Assembly (NCBI GenBank): GCA_030043255.1
Contig: JASHYB010000008.1
Span: 1 to 31,242, forward strand
Source of the DNA: Thermoplasmata archaeon
GTDB lineage: Archaea > Thermoplasmatota > Thermoplasmata > Lutacidiplasmatales > UBA184
Length of the DNA: 31,242 bases
Reading direction: 5' to 3'
In this document: positions 24,189-31,242 of the stretch, piece after piece
How the letters are laid out: every line of letters begins with the position of its first letter
Numbering within the stretch: position 1 is the stretch's first letter
Notes under the pieces: model-generated
What the model saw: the letters and a program-made list of their open reading frames with translations, nothing else
What the model was told of the DNA's origin: nothing
The model's database searches: none
Program-made: the position numbers and the translations under genes

Positions 24189-24815
24189 TTACATCACGAC
24201 CGCGCGCCGGACGCAGTCGTCAAGGATCTGCTCGACGTCGACCCGCTCTTCCTCGCGCAGGATCTGGACGAGGTCGGTGCGCGTCGCCGGCTTGTCGGGT
24301 ACCGCCTGGCAGCAGACGCCGGGCCGGGTGGAGATCCCGTACGTGCCGATCTCCTTGGCGACCGCCTCGATCTCCGCCTTGTCGAAGCCGATCAGCGGGC
24401 GGACGATCGGCAGCTGCACCGAGGCGGTCGCCGACCGCATGTTCGACAACGTCTGCGAGGCGACCTGGCCGAGCGCTTCGCCGGTCGCGAGGAAGGTCGC
24501 CCGCTCGCGCTCGGCGATCCGCTCCGCGCCGCGCCACATGAACCGACGGCAGAGCACGCAGCCGACGTGGCGGTCGGTCGAGCGCATCAGGGTCACCTGG
24601 GTCGGCCCGTGGGGCAGCACGTAGAGCGGGATCGCCTGGGCGTAGCGCTCCCGCAGGAGCCGGAGGTGGTCGACGATCTTCTCGAGCGGGGAGTCGTCGG
24701 TGAACGGGCGGTTGTCGAGATGGACGGCGTACATCTCGTGGCCCTGCCGCAACAGGTAGTGCAGGGCGACCGGCGAGTCGATCCCGCCGCTCATGAGCAT
24801 CACCCCGCGCGCCAT
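24189..24815 (-). CDS. thiI: ThiI-like tRNA 4-thiouridine synthase, PP-loop domain only
   Basis: This 208-residue PP-loop ATPase matches the C-terminal adenylation domain of ThiI, which activates U8 of tRNA for sulfur transfer. Motifs are the PP-loop MSGGIDSPVAL (residues 8-18), RFMWRGAERIAERE, LATGEALGQVASQTLSN and RPLIGFDKAEIEAVAKEIGTY. Cysteines C86 and C89 form a CVLC motif, and C168/C169 lie in GVCCQAVP. In methanogen ThiI, a CxxC plus a third Cys bind an Fe-S cluster needed for thiolation, so the same is likely here. The usual N-terminal NFLD/THUMP tRNA-binding domains are absent, so a separate THUMP protein may be needed. ATG at 24815 is 22-29 bp from a strong TATA box. Confidence 0.85.
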   Translation of the reverse strand: MARGVMLMSGGIDSPVALHYLLRQGHEMYAVHLDNRPFTDDSPLEKIVDHLRLLRERYAQAIPLYVLPHGPTQVTLMRSTDRHVGCVLCRRFMWRGAERIAERERATFLATGEALGQVASQTLSNMRSATASVQLPIVRPLIGFDKAEIEAVAKEIGTYGISTRPGVCCQAVPDKPATRTDLVQILREEERVDVEQILDDCVRRAVVM

Positions 24816-24836
24816 CGGTCGTCCCAGCCTCGGCCG

Positions 24837-24844
24837 TCTATATA
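24837..24844 (-). promoter_or_regulatory. Strong TATA box for thiI
   Basis: TCTATATA on the plus strand is TATATAGA on the minus strand, 22-29 bp upstream of the thiI ATG at 24815. This spacing puts transcription start at the ATG. It is the cleanest TATA box in the window outside tbp. Confidence 0.7.
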
Positions 24845-24909
24845 CGGCTGCGGACGGCGGCGCCCCCCGACCTCCGAGAGCTGAAATCCGCCCGGCGGTC
24901 GGCGCGGCC

Positions 24910-25704
24910 GTGAACGAGCCTATCGCGCTGTTCGCGCGCGACGAAGGGAACGGCCGACCGATCCTTTTCCTGCACGGCGTCGGGGGCGATCACACCGTCT
25001 GGAACGCCGTCGTTCCCTACCTCGTGCCGCGGTTCCGGCTCCTGCTCCCGGACCTCCGGGGGCACGGTCGGTCGCCGGCGCCGGAATCGGCCGGCTATCG
25101 CTTCGAGGACCTGGAAGGAGACCTCCTCGCGCTGCTCGACGCCCGCCGCCTGCCGGGGGCGCACGTCGTGGGCCTGAGCGCGGGGGCGCTCCTGGCGCTG
25201 CGGCTGGGCCTGGATGTCCCGCAGCGGGTCCGCAGCCTCACGCTGATCGGCGGGTCGGTCTATACGGACGCGCACACGCGCTCCATCGCCGAGCGCTGGG
25301 CGGAAACGTACGCTCAGGAGGGACCGGACGCCCTGGCGATCCGTCTCCTCAAGGACCTGTACTACCCGGATTGGATCGAGGCCCACATGGAGGTCGCCGA
25401 CCGCCTCCGCGAGGAGGTCCCGCATCAGGACTACCGGGGCGCGGTCCGGTGGGCCCGGGAAGCGGCGACGTTCGACGAGCGGGCGCGGGTCGCCACGCTC
25501 GCCCCTTCGACGCTCATCGTGCATGCGATGGAGGACGAGGTGGTGGACGCCTCGCACGGACGGATCCTTCGCCAGTCGATCCCCGGCTCCCGGATCCGCA
25601 TCTTCGCGCAGACCGGACACCTGGTGCCGATCGAGCGCCCGGCGGAGACGGCCGAGGCGGTGGCGGCGTTCGTCGACGAGGTCGAACCTCCGCCGTCGGG
25701 CTGA
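24910..25704 (+). CDS. Alpha/beta-hydrolase fold protein
   Basis: This 264-residue alpha/beta hydrolase has FLHGVGGDHTVWNAV (oxyanion hole), LPDLRGHGRS, the nucleophile elbow VGLSAGALLAL (S90), a catalytic acid in MEDEVVD (D209) and the His in QTGHLVPIERP (H237). The pattern is near 3-oxoadipate enol-lactonase and related small hydrolases, but the substrate is unknown. The start is GTG at 24910; the frame is open to ATG 24793, but that stretch crosses the thiI promoter and lacks the fold. The coiled-coil miniprotein gene starts 14 bp after its stop. Confidence 0.88.
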   Translation: MNEPIALFARDEGNGRPILFLHGVGGDHTVWNAVVPYLVPRFRLLLPDLRGHGRSPAPESAGYRFEDLEGDLLALLDARRLPGAHVVGLSAGALLALRLGLDVPQRVRSLTLIGGSVYTDAHTRSIAERWAETYAQEGPDALAIRLLKDLYYPDWIEAHMEVADRLREEVPHQDYRGAVRWAREAATFDERARVATLAPSTLIVHAMEDEVVDASHGRILRQSIPGSRIRIFAQTGHLVPIERPAETAEAVAAFVDEVEPPPSG

Positions 25705-25718
25705 ACGACGGCACCGTT

Positions 25719-25919
25719 ATGTCGCCCGCCGACGATGAAGGCGTCGTGGCGCCCGGGACGGATCTGGAGCTGCAGGCCAGGATCGACGATCTCGAGCGCG
25801 AGGTCCGGCAGCTGCGGGCACGGGTCGCCGCGCTCGAGCGCCTGGTCGGCAACGCCGCCGAGCATCCGGCCGACCGCGAGGTCGTGCGCGAGAAGGCGGT
25901 CTACGACTGGCAGGGATGA
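25719..25919 (+). CDS. 66-residue coiled-coil miniprotein
   Basis: This small protein has a disordered acidic N-terminus (MSPADDEGVVAPGTD), then a central heptad coiled coil over about residues 16-44 (LELQARIDDLEREVRQLRAR to LERLV), then a charged tail ending VYDWQG. It begins at ATG 25719, 14 bp after the hydrolase stop, and its stop overlaps the Nudix start in an ATGA (25916-25919). The tight coupling and regular heptads argue that it is expressed. It probably acts as an oligomerising or adaptor peptide; no function is known to me. Confidence 0.68.
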   Translation: MSPADDEGVVAPGTDLELQARIDDLEREVRQLRARVAALERLVGNAAEHPADREVVREKAVYDWQG

Positions 25920-26563
25920 GGCCCGACACCGGCGCGCCGACCGGCCCCGCGACGGGCTCCGCGCGCGAGCTCGTGGAGCGGTTCCCGACGCTGCGGCCGC
26001 CTTCGTCGAGCGCCGGCGCGGCCGTGATGATCGTGCTGCGCGACGGGACCCTTGGCGTCGAGGCGCTGCTGATCCAGCGGGCGACCAATCCTGAGGATCC
26101 GGCGTCCGGCGACGTGGCGCTGCCCGGAGGCCGGGTCGACGACGAGGACGGTTCGCTCGAGCGCACCGCCGTCCGCGAGCTCCGGGAGGAGGTGGGGCTC
26201 GGCCTCGCCGACCTGGACGGGCCCCCACGCTTCGTGGGCGTCAGCCCGGCCCGGAGGTTCTCCGTCCACGTCGGGATCTTCGCCGCCCTCCTGTCGGCCT
26301 CCGCCCCCGCGCCGAGCGTGGGCAGCCCGGAGGAGGTCGCCGCCGTCTTCTGGCTGCCTCGGGACGCGCTCCGAGAGAGCCGGCTGATCAGCCGGGAGGG
26401 CGAGCGGGAGGGGGAGACCTTCCGATTCTTCGGCACGGAGTACGACGGCCACTTGGTCTGGGGGTTCACGCGGAGGGTCCTGCGCGATTTCTTTGGGTTC
26501 CCGGTGGAGGAGAACCCCGCGAGCTCCCCCGCACCGGCCCTCGGCGAAAGCCGGCTGGTCTAG
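25916..26563 (+). CDS. Nudix hydrolase, CoA-pyrophosphatase (NudL)-like
   Basis: This 215-residue Nudix protein has the catalytic helix LPGGRVDDEDGS followed by TAVRELREEVGL (about residues 71-95), with the REUxEExGU core intact. The preceding ALLIQRATNPEDPASGDVALPGGRV resembles the UPF0035/CoA-pyrophosphatase type, which splits CoA or acyl-CoA to 3',5'-ADP and phosphopantetheine. The C-terminal DGHLVWGFTRRVLRDFF is also typical of that branch. It overlaps the coiled-coil gene by ATGA. A role in CoA turnover would fit the acyl-CoA metabolism nearby, but general nucleotide clean-up is possible. Confidence 0.85.
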   Translation: MRPDTGAPTGPATGSARELVERFPTLRPPSSSAGAAVMIVLRDGTLGVEALLIQRATNPEDPASGDVALPGGRVDDEDGSLERTAVRELREEVGLGLADLDGPPRFVGVSPARRFSVHVGIFAALLSASAPAPSVGSPEEVAAVFWLPRDALRESRLISREGEREGETFRFFGTEYDGHLVWGFTRRVLRDFFGFPVEENPASSPAPALGESRLV

Positions 26564-26618
26564 CGGGTCCCGAGCGGAACCTGTGGCGTAAAACCCCGCG
26601 GGGCGGGGGTCGCTCGGC

Positions 26619-26637
26619 TTTAAATACCCCTTAAATA
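26619..26637 (+). promoter_or_regulatory. Tandem TATA boxes upstream of tbp
   Basis: TTTAAATA (26619-26626) and TTAAATAG (26631-26638) are two TATA-like elements 12 bp apart in a GC-rich intergenic region. The second lies 25-32 bp before the TTG start at 26663, giving a near-leaderless message; the first would give a leader of about 12 nt. Two TBP-type sites before the TBP gene suggest possible autoregulation. Confidence 0.65.
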
Positions 26638-26662
26638 GTCATTCGCGGCAGGGGAACCTCCG

Positions 26663-27208
26663 TTGAAAATCCGCATCGAGAACGTCGTCGCGTCCACGTC
26701 CCTCGGGGACGAGCTCGACCTCCAGTCGATCGCCCTCGGGCTGGACGGGGCCGAGTACGAACCCGAGCAGTTCCCCGGACTGATCTACCGGCTCAAGCAG
26801 CCGAAGACCGCCATCCTGCTGTTCCGCTCCGGCAAGGTCGTCTGCACCGGCGCCAAAAGCATGCACGAGGTGGAGGAATCGATCCATTCCGTCGCCCAGC
26901 AGATCAAGAAGGGCGGCCAGAAGATCAACATGCACCCGAAGATCGAGGTGCAGAACATCGTCGCGAGCTCCGACCTCGAGAGCGAGATCAACCTGAACGC
27001 GATCGCCGTCACGCTCGGCCTCGACCGGGTCGAGTACGAGCCCGAGCAGTTCCCCGGGCTGGTCTGCCGCATCGACGAGCCTCGCGTGGTCGTCCTGCTG
27101 TTCGGGAGCGGCAAGCTGGTCTGCACGGGGGCGCGCAAGCCGTCCGACGTCGAGGTCGCGGTCAAGAAGATCACGCGCGAGCTCCAGGGCGCCGGGCTGC
27201 TCCGCTAG
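26663..27208 (+). CDS. tbp: TATA-box-binding protein (TBP)
   Basis: TBP is the archaeal general transcription factor that bends promoter DNA and recruits TFB and RNA polymerase. The 181-residue protein is two direct repeats of the saddle fold. Repeat 1 (about 1-88) has IRIENVVASTSL, YEPEQFPGLIYRL and LLFRSGKVVCTGAKS. Repeat 2 (about 92-178) has IEVQNIVASSDL, YEPEQFPGLVCRI and LLFGSGKLVCTGARK. The Phe residues of the PEQFPG and LLF segments are those that kink DNA. The start is TTG at 26663, at the first residue of repeat 1; no ATG or GTG is available there. Two TATA boxes precede it. The TatD-like gene follows after 31 bp. Confidence 0.97.
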   Translation: MKIRIENVVASTSLGDELDLQSIALGLDGAEYEPEQFPGLIYRLKQPKTAILLFRSGKVVCTGAKSMHEVEESIHSVAQQIKKGGQKINMHPKIEVQNIVASSDLESEINLNAIAVTLGLDRVEYEPEQFPGLVCRIDEPRVVVLLFGSGKLVCTGARKPSDVEVAVKKITRELQGAGLLR

Positions 27209-27239
27209 GCGGGGCGGCCGAGCCCGTCGCCGGGCGACC

Positions 27240-28109
27240 GTGGACGGGATCGCCGGCCTACCGGTCGTCGATCACCACTGCCATCTGTCGCCGGCCGGCG
27301 AAGGGGTCCGGGCGGCCCGTCGCTTCCGCAGCGCCGGGGGCACGCATCTCTTCCTCGCGACGCAAAACTACGACGCCGAGGTCCCCACGACCCTCGACAG
27401 CTATCTCCGTCAGTTCGAGACGACCGAACAGCTCGCTCGAGCGGTGCACGAGGGCACGGGCGTCCAGGTGCCCCTCGTGGTGGCGCCGTACCCGGTCGAC
27501 CTGGTCCAGGCCGCCCCCACGCTCGGCGTGCCGGGCGCGCTCGACCTACATCTCCGGGCCCTGGACCTGGCCGGGCGCTGGGTGAAGGAGCGCCGGGCGG
27601 TCGCGCTGGGCGAGGTGGGGTGGCCGCACTTCCCGGTCCCGTCCGAGGTCGCCGCCGCGTGCCGCTCGGCGTTCCGGCACGCTCTCGAGGTGGCTCGGGA
27701 CGTCGGCTGTCCGGCGGTCGTCCACTCTCCCGACCTCGACGGGGCCGGCTGGGAGCAGCTGGAGCGGGAGGCGGGGGAGGTCGGACTGCCGTCGCACCAC
27801 GTCGTCAAGCACTACGCCCGGTCCCGCCGACCTTCCGGGGCCGGGGGTACGACGGTACCGTCCTACCTCGCCCGCCGCGAGCTGGTGAACGACGTGCTGA
27901 CCGATCCGGGTCCGTGGTTCCTGGAGACGGACTACCTGGACGATCCGAAGCGCCCCGGCGCGGTCCTCGACCTGGCCACCGTCCCGAGGCGCGCCGCCGC
28001 GCTGGCCCGCTCCTCCGCCTCGGCCGCTGAGCACCTGGCGGTCCCGTTCCTCCGGTCCGTCGAGCAGGTCTACGGCTTCACCCCCGAGCTGCCGCGGGAG
28101 CTCCCATGA
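27240..28109 (+). CDS. TatD-like metal-dependent hydrolase
   Basis: This 289-residue TIM-barrel hydrolase has the TatD/archaeal TatD-related pattern: VVDHHCHL (H13, H15), AVALGEVGW (Glu ligand, about 123), CPAVVHSPD (His), VVKHYARS (His) and FLETDYLDD (Asp). The middle (HLFLATQNYDAEVPTTLDSY, VPLVVAPYP) is diverged from bacterial TatD nucleases. The family includes Mg-dependent DNases, and the downstream overlap with thymidylate kinase and Orc1/Cdc6 genes makes a DNA-related role plausible. The GTG start at 27240 is the only reasonable one before the HxH motif. Its stop overlaps the tmk ATG in an ATGA. Confidence 0.85.
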   Translation: MDGIAGLPVVDHHCHLSPAGEGVRAARRFRSAGGTHLFLATQNYDAEVPTTLDSYLRQFETTEQLARAVHEGTGVQVPLVVAPYPVDLVQAAPTLGVPGALDLHLRALDLAGRWVKERRAVALGEVGWPHFPVPSEVAAACRSAFRHALEVARDVGCPAVVHSPDLDGAGWEQLEREAGEVGLPSHHVVKHYARSRRPSGAGGTTVPSYLARRELVNDVLTDPGPWFLETDYLDDPKRPGAVLDLATVPRRAAALARSSASAAEHLAVPFLRSVEQVYGFTPELPRELP

Positions 28110-28765
28110 CCGGCCCCCGCGGGCGGTTCGTCGCGCTGGAGGGGATCGACGGGGCGGGCAAGTCGACGCTGTTGCGCGCGCTGGGCCGCGCGCTGCGCCG
28201 CCAGGGGCTGTCGGTCCGCCTGCGGCACGAGCCGGTCGACCCGGCCCTCGGACGGCTCGCGCAGGAGGCCGGGGCCCGCGACCCGTGGACCGGGGCGGTC
28301 TACTTCACGGTCGACCGGCACCTCGCCGCACCGCGCCTGCGGGAGGACCTGCGTCGGTACGACGTCGTCCTTTCGGACCGGTCGTTCTACTCCACCGTCG
28401 CCTACCAAGGCAGTCGACTCCCGCCCGGCGAGCGGGTCCGGCTGGAGCAACTGCAGCGCCGGGCTACGGTGGTCCCGGATCGGGTCCTGTTGCTCGACCT
28501 CCCGCCGGCCTGGCTGGCGCGACGGCTGGCGCGGCGCGGTGCCGCACGCGGGCCCCTCGAACGGCGCGTCGCGCTCGAGCGCGTCGCCCGCGCCTATCGG
28601 GCCTTGGCGCGGCGCGACGGCTGGGTCGTCCTGAACGCCCGCGCCTCCCGACCGGAGCTGCTCCGGGCCGCCCAGCGAGGCCTCGCGTCGCTGCGGATGG
28701 GCCGCGGCCCGTCGCCTCGGGGGAAGAGGCTAAGGCCGTCGCGCGGCCGGGGACGGGACCGATGA
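28106..28765 (+). CDS. tmk: Thymidylate kinase (dTMP kinase)
   Basis: This 219-residue P-loop kinase converts dTMP to dTDP. It has the Walker A loop ALEGIDGAGKST (residues 10-21), HEPVDPALGR (phosphate-acceptor side), VDRHLAAPRL and the DR motif LSDRSFYSTVAYQGS, then LLLDLPPAWLARRLARRG at the lid. The C-terminal 25 residues are Arg/Gly-rich (SPRGKRLRPSRGRGRDR) and longer than usual. Overlaps with tatD-like (ATGA, 28106-28109) and orc1 (ATGA, 28762-28765) show a translationally coupled set tied to DNA replication. Confidence 0.92.
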   Translation: MTGPRGRFVALEGIDGAGKSTLLRALGRALRRQGLSVRLRHEPVDPALGRLAQEAGARDPWTGAVYFTVDRHLAAPRLREDLRRYDVVLSDRSFYSTVAYQGSRLPPGERVRLEQLQRRATVVPDRVLLLDLPPAWLARRLARRGAARGPLERRVALERVARAYRALARRDGWVVLNARASRPELLRAAQRGLASLRMGRGPSPRGKRLRPSRGRGRDR

Positions 28766-29919
28766 GCCCCGCCTCGAAGATCCTGCTCCGCGAGGAGACG
28801 CTGGAGCCGTCGTTCCTGCCGCCGAAACTGCCGCACCGGGAGACGGAGCTCGCGCTGCTCGGCCGACGGTACCGGGAGGCGCTGGCGAAGGGGCTGCCGT
28901 ACCACCTGCTGCTCACCGGGGGGATCGGGAGCGGCAAGACCGCGCTCGCCCGGCGGATCGCCGCGGAGCTGGAGCGGGCCGGCCGCCTGGGCGACTGGCC
29001 GGTCCACGTCTCTTACGTCAACTGCTGGCGCCGTGCGAGCGACCGAACGGTGATGCTCGACCTCCTGCGGAGCGTCGGGGTCTCGCTGCCGGACCGCGGC
29101 TACAGCCTGTCGGAGATGCTGGACGTCTTCGAGCAGGGGCTGCGCCGGACCCCGGCGCACCACCTCGTGCTGCTGGACGAGGCGTCGGCGCTGGTGAAGC
29201 AGGGCACGAAGCTCGCCTACCTGCTCTCCCGGGGGCGCGAGGTCGGGCTCGGCTCGATCTCGCTCATGCTGATCGCGACGGAGGACCTGCTGCCGTTCCT
29301 GGACGCGGCGAGCCGCTCGAGCTTCGGCGTCACGCACCGGGTCGCCCTCGCGCCGTACGACCGGGCGGCGCTCAGCGACATCCTGGCCGCCCGGGCCGAG
29401 CTCGCGCTGCGGCCGGGCACCTACGACCGGGAGGTCCTCGAGCAGATCGCCCGGGTGGCGGCGCCGAACGGCGACGCCCGCTTCGCTCTCGAGCTGCTGA
29501 CCAACGCCGCCCGGGCGGCGGAGGACGAGGGGGCGTCGGCGGTGAGCGCCGAGCAGGTCCGCCGGGCGAAGGGCTCGATTCTGCCGACCGTCGCCGAGTC
29601 GCAGCTCGAGGAGCTGTCGACCAACCAGCTGGGGGTCCTGCTCGCCCTCTCCCGGGCGCTCAAGAGCAAGGGCTCGAGCGTCCCGAGCCAGAAGCTCCGC
29701 AGCGGCCACGCGGCCCTGCTCGAGCAGCTGGGCGGCGCCCCGATGAGCCGGACGACGTTCTGGAGGACGCTGAAGGAGCTGGAGCGGGACGGGCTGGTGA
29801 CGCTGGACGTCGGCAGCTCCGGCGAGTCCAGCCAGGTCGCGATGGACGAGCTGCCGGCGAGCCTGCTCGCGACGCTCCTCGAGGACCGGCTGGGGCGCCA
29901 CGCCAAGGGGCAAACGTAA
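28762..29919 (+). CDS. orc1: Orc1/Cdc6 family replication initiator
   Basis: This 385-residue AAA+ ATPase is of the archaeal Orc1/Cdc6 type, which binds origins and loads MCM. The AAA+ domain has PPKLPHRETELALL, Walker A TGGIGSGKTAL (53-61), Walker B HLVLLDEASAL (about 132-142), sensor 1 LMLIATEDLL and sensor 2 NGDARFALELLTNAAR. The C-terminal winged-helix domain (about 285-385) includes LSTNQLGVLLALSRAL, PMSRTTFWRTLKELERDGLV and a Ser-rich wing. The start at ATG 28762 is set by the family N-terminus; the upstream open frame is a shadow of tmk. Walker A has Ser-Gly-Lys-Thr instead of the common Thr-Gly-Lys-Thr. lipA follows after 25 bp. Confidence 0.92.
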   Translation: MSPASKILLREETLEPSFLPPKLPHRETELALLGRRYREALAKGLPYHLLLTGGIGSGKTALARRIAAELERAGRLGDWPVHVSYVNCWRRASDRTVMLDLLRSVGVSLPDRGYSLSEMLDVFEQGLRRTPAHHLVLLDEASALVKQGTKLAYLLSRGREVGLGSISLMLIATEDLLPFLDAASRSSFGVTHRVALAPYDRAALSDILAARAELALRPGTYDREVLEQIARVAAPNGDARFALELLTNAARAAEDEGASAVSAEQVRRAKGSILPTVAESQLEELSTNQLGVLLALSRALKSKGSSVPSQKLRSGHAALLEQLGGAPMSRTTFWRTLKELERDGLVTLDVGSSGESSQVAMDELPASLLATLLEDRLGRHAKGQT

Positions 29920-29944
29920 ACCGAACCGTCCGGTCGGAGCGCCG

Positions 29945-30862
29945 ATGGTTCTCAGCGGACCGGAGGGCGTGGCGCCCGCTCCCGGGCCCCGGCTGCCTTC
30001 TTGGATCCGCGTCCGGCCCCCCCGGGGCTCCGCCTACCCGGAGGTGCGGGGGCTCCTCGGCGAGTTGGGCCTCGGCACCGTCTGCCGGGAGGCCCGCTGC
30101 CCGAACCTTGCGGAGTGCTGGTCGGCCGGGACGGCGACCCTGATGCTCCTCGGCACCGAGTGCACCCGGCGCTGCGGCTTCTGCGCCGTGACGACCCACT
30201 GGCCCCGCGGCGCGGTCGACCGTACCGAGCCGGAGCGGGTCGCCGAGGCGGTCCGGCGCTGGGGCCTGCGGTACGTGGTCCTGACCCAGGTGTGCCGGGA
30301 CGATCTGGAGGACGGGGGGGGCAGCGTGCTCGCCGACACGGTCCGGGCCCTGCGGCGCTCCAGTCCCGGCACCCTGGTCGAGCTGCTCGTCGGCGACCTG
30401 GGAGGGCAGGAAGCGGCGCTGCGCACGATCCTGGAGGCCGGGCCGGACGTCCTGGCGCATAACCTCGAGACGACGCGCGAGCTCTCTCCGTGCGTGCGGG
30501 ACCGGCGGGCCGGCTACGAGCGCTCGCTGGAACTTCTGGCGCGGGCCCGACGGCTCGGCGGACCGGAGCTCGTCACTAAGAGCTCGATCATGCTGGGCCT
30601 GGGCGAACAGCGCGACGATCTGGAGCGGGCGTTCGGAGACCTGCGAAGCGCGCAGGTCGACCTGCTCACCCTCGGGCAGTACCTGCGACCGTCGGCCGAG
30701 CACCTCCCGGTGACCCGGTTCGTGCCCCCCGAGGAGTTCGAGTCCCTGGCCGCGCGGGCGCTTGAGCTCGGCTTCCGGGGGGTCGCCAGCGGCCCGCTGG
30801 TCCGCAGCTCGTACCGGGCGGAGGAGCTCTACCGCGCAGCCCGCGCCGGTCGGGGGGGCTGA
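29945..30862 (+). CDS. lipA: Lipoyl synthase (radical SAM)
   Basis: LipA inserts two sulfurs into protein-bound octanoyl groups to make lipoyl cofactor for 2-oxoacid dehydrogenases and glycine cleavage. This 305-residue protein has the auxiliary-cluster motif C-x4-C-x5-C (C47, C52, C58 in VCREARCPNLAECW), the radical-SAM motif C-x3-C-x2-C (C73, C77, C80 in TECTRRCGFCAV), VAHNLETTRELSP-like acceptor-site text (LAHNLETTRELS), LGLGEQRDDL, YLRPSAEHLPVTRFV and the C-terminal LVRSSYRAEEL with the conserved Ser that ligates the auxiliary cluster. ATG at 29945 is about 26 bp after a weak CGTAAAC element that overlaps the orc1 stop. A small membrane-protein gene follows after 3 bp. Confidence 0.96.
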   Translation: MVLSGPEGVAPAPGPRLPSWIRVRPPRGSAYPEVRGLLGELGLGTVCREARCPNLAECWSAGTATLMLLGTECTRRCGFCAVTTHWPRGAVDRTEPERVAEAVRRWGLRYVVLTQVCRDDLEDGGGSVLADTVRALRRSSPGTLVELLVGDLGGQEAALRTILEAGPDVLAHNLETTRELSPCVRDRRAGYERSLELLARARRLGGPELVTKSSIMLGLGEQRDDLERAFGDLRSAQVDLLTLGQYLRPSAEHLPVTRFVPPEEFESLAARALELGFRGVASGPLVRSSYRAEELYRAARAGRGG

Positions 30863-30865
30863 GCG

Positions 30866-31222
30866 GTGGCGAAGAAGGTCCGCCGCAAGCCGGACGAAGA
30901 GGCGGAGGAGAAGGCGTTCGACTTCCCGGTGTTCGACGAGGTCGCCTTCGCGACCAAGGAGTTCCAGCTGACCGGGGGCGTCGCCATCGCCGGGGCGATC
31001 GCGGTGCTGCTCGGCGCCTTCGCCTGGCTCTGCACCAGCGCGACCCTGCCCTGGTACGTGCCGTTCCCGATCTGCTTCCTCGTCGCGATCCTGACCCCGT
31101 GGTTCCTCGGGCGGCTCGTCGCCGGGGCGAGCGCCTTCACGAAGGGGGACTGGGCCGGGATCGTCGCGCTCGAGTTCTTCGGGTTCCTCGCGGTCTGGTT
31201 CGTCCTGGTCGACCTGCACTAG
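30866..31222 (+). CDS. Small three-helix membrane protein
   Basis: I do not recognise a named family. The 118 residues comprise a charged N-terminus (AKKVRRKPDEEAEEKAFDFP), a segment FDEVAFATKEFQLTGG, and three hydrophobic helices at about 38-56, 63-85 and 96-116, ending near the C-terminus at VDLH. It starts with GTG at 30866, 3 bp after the lipA stop, so it is very probably co-transcribed with lipA. Composition matches its neighbours. A membrane accessory role is only inference. Confidence 0.75.
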   Translation: MAKKVRRKPDEEAEEKAFDFPVFDEVAFATKEFQLTGGVAIAGAIAVLLGAFAWLCTSATLPWYVPFPICFLVAILTPWFLGRLVAGASAFTKGDWAGIVALEFFGFLAVWFVLVDLH

Positions 31223-31242
31223 GGCCGGGGCGGAGGCGCGGG

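Noticed and set aside
26594..26603. CCCCGCGGGG palindrome after the Nudix gene
   Set aside because: It has no loop and no T-tract and is short for such GC-rich DNA, so I could not support a terminator.
29660..31219. 519-codon minus-strand ORF opposite orc1 and lipA
   Set aside because: It is an antisense GC shadow; the plus strand has well-conserved Orc1, LipA and membrane-protein genes.
1..31242. tRNA, rRNA or CRISPR arrays
   Set aside because: I saw no cloverleaf-like conserved segments, no rRNA-like sequence and no regularly spaced direct repeats.

Overview
The window reads as a high-GC archaeal chromosome. Archaeal information-processing genes are scattered through it: translation factor aIF-1A, TATA-binding protein (TBP), an Orc1/Cdc6 initiator, a Bud32 kinase of the KEOPS complex, and a short archaeal-type ThiI with a CxxC motif. 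Several starts lie about 22-30 bp downstream of AT-rich TATA elements, as expected for leaderless archaeal transcripts. Family types suggest a Euryarchaeota/Thermoplasmatota-like aerobic heterotroph; the exact lineage is inference.

Layout. (1) 1-3665: the 3' end of an acyl-CoA dehydrogenase gene, then etfB-etfA, facing a FixC/ETF-quinone oxidoreductase-like gene. (2) 3728-7243: a membrane PH-domain protein, a TIM-barrel amidohydrolase, aIF-1A and the bifunctional NAD(P)HX repair enzyme. (3) 7255-16207: an accessory island of clearly lower GC. It holds a 2208-residue Asn/Ser/Thr-rich surface protein with a multi-helix C-terminal membrane domain, a small two-helix membrane partner, a decayed membrane ORF, and an IS630-type element whose transposase has three in-frame stops. 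A degenerate copy of that element's left end lies at the opposite edge of the island (7255-7292). (4) 16209-17758: Bud32 and an agmatinase-family ureohydrolase. (5) 17860-23156: enoyl-CoA hydratase and a second acyl-CoA dehydrogenase, converging on an operon of thiolase, DUF35 OB-fold protein and acyl-CoA ligase. (6) 23190-26563: small unknown proteins, ThiI, an alpha/beta hydrolase, a coiled-coil miniprotein and a Nudix hydrolase. (7) 26619-31222: TBP, then TatD-like hydrolase, thymidylate kinase and Orc1/Cdc6 joined by ATGA overlaps, then lipoyl synthase and a small membrane protein.

How it works together. Acyl-CoA ligase, two acyl-CoA dehydrogenases, enoyl-CoA hydratase and thiolase make up much of a fatty-acyl-CoA degradation route. 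ETF and the FixC-like enzyme would carry dehydrogenase electrons to the quinone pool. No 3-hydroxyacyl-CoA dehydrogenase and no FixX ferredoxin is visible here. The most unusual part is the surface-protein island with IS630-type ends at both borders.
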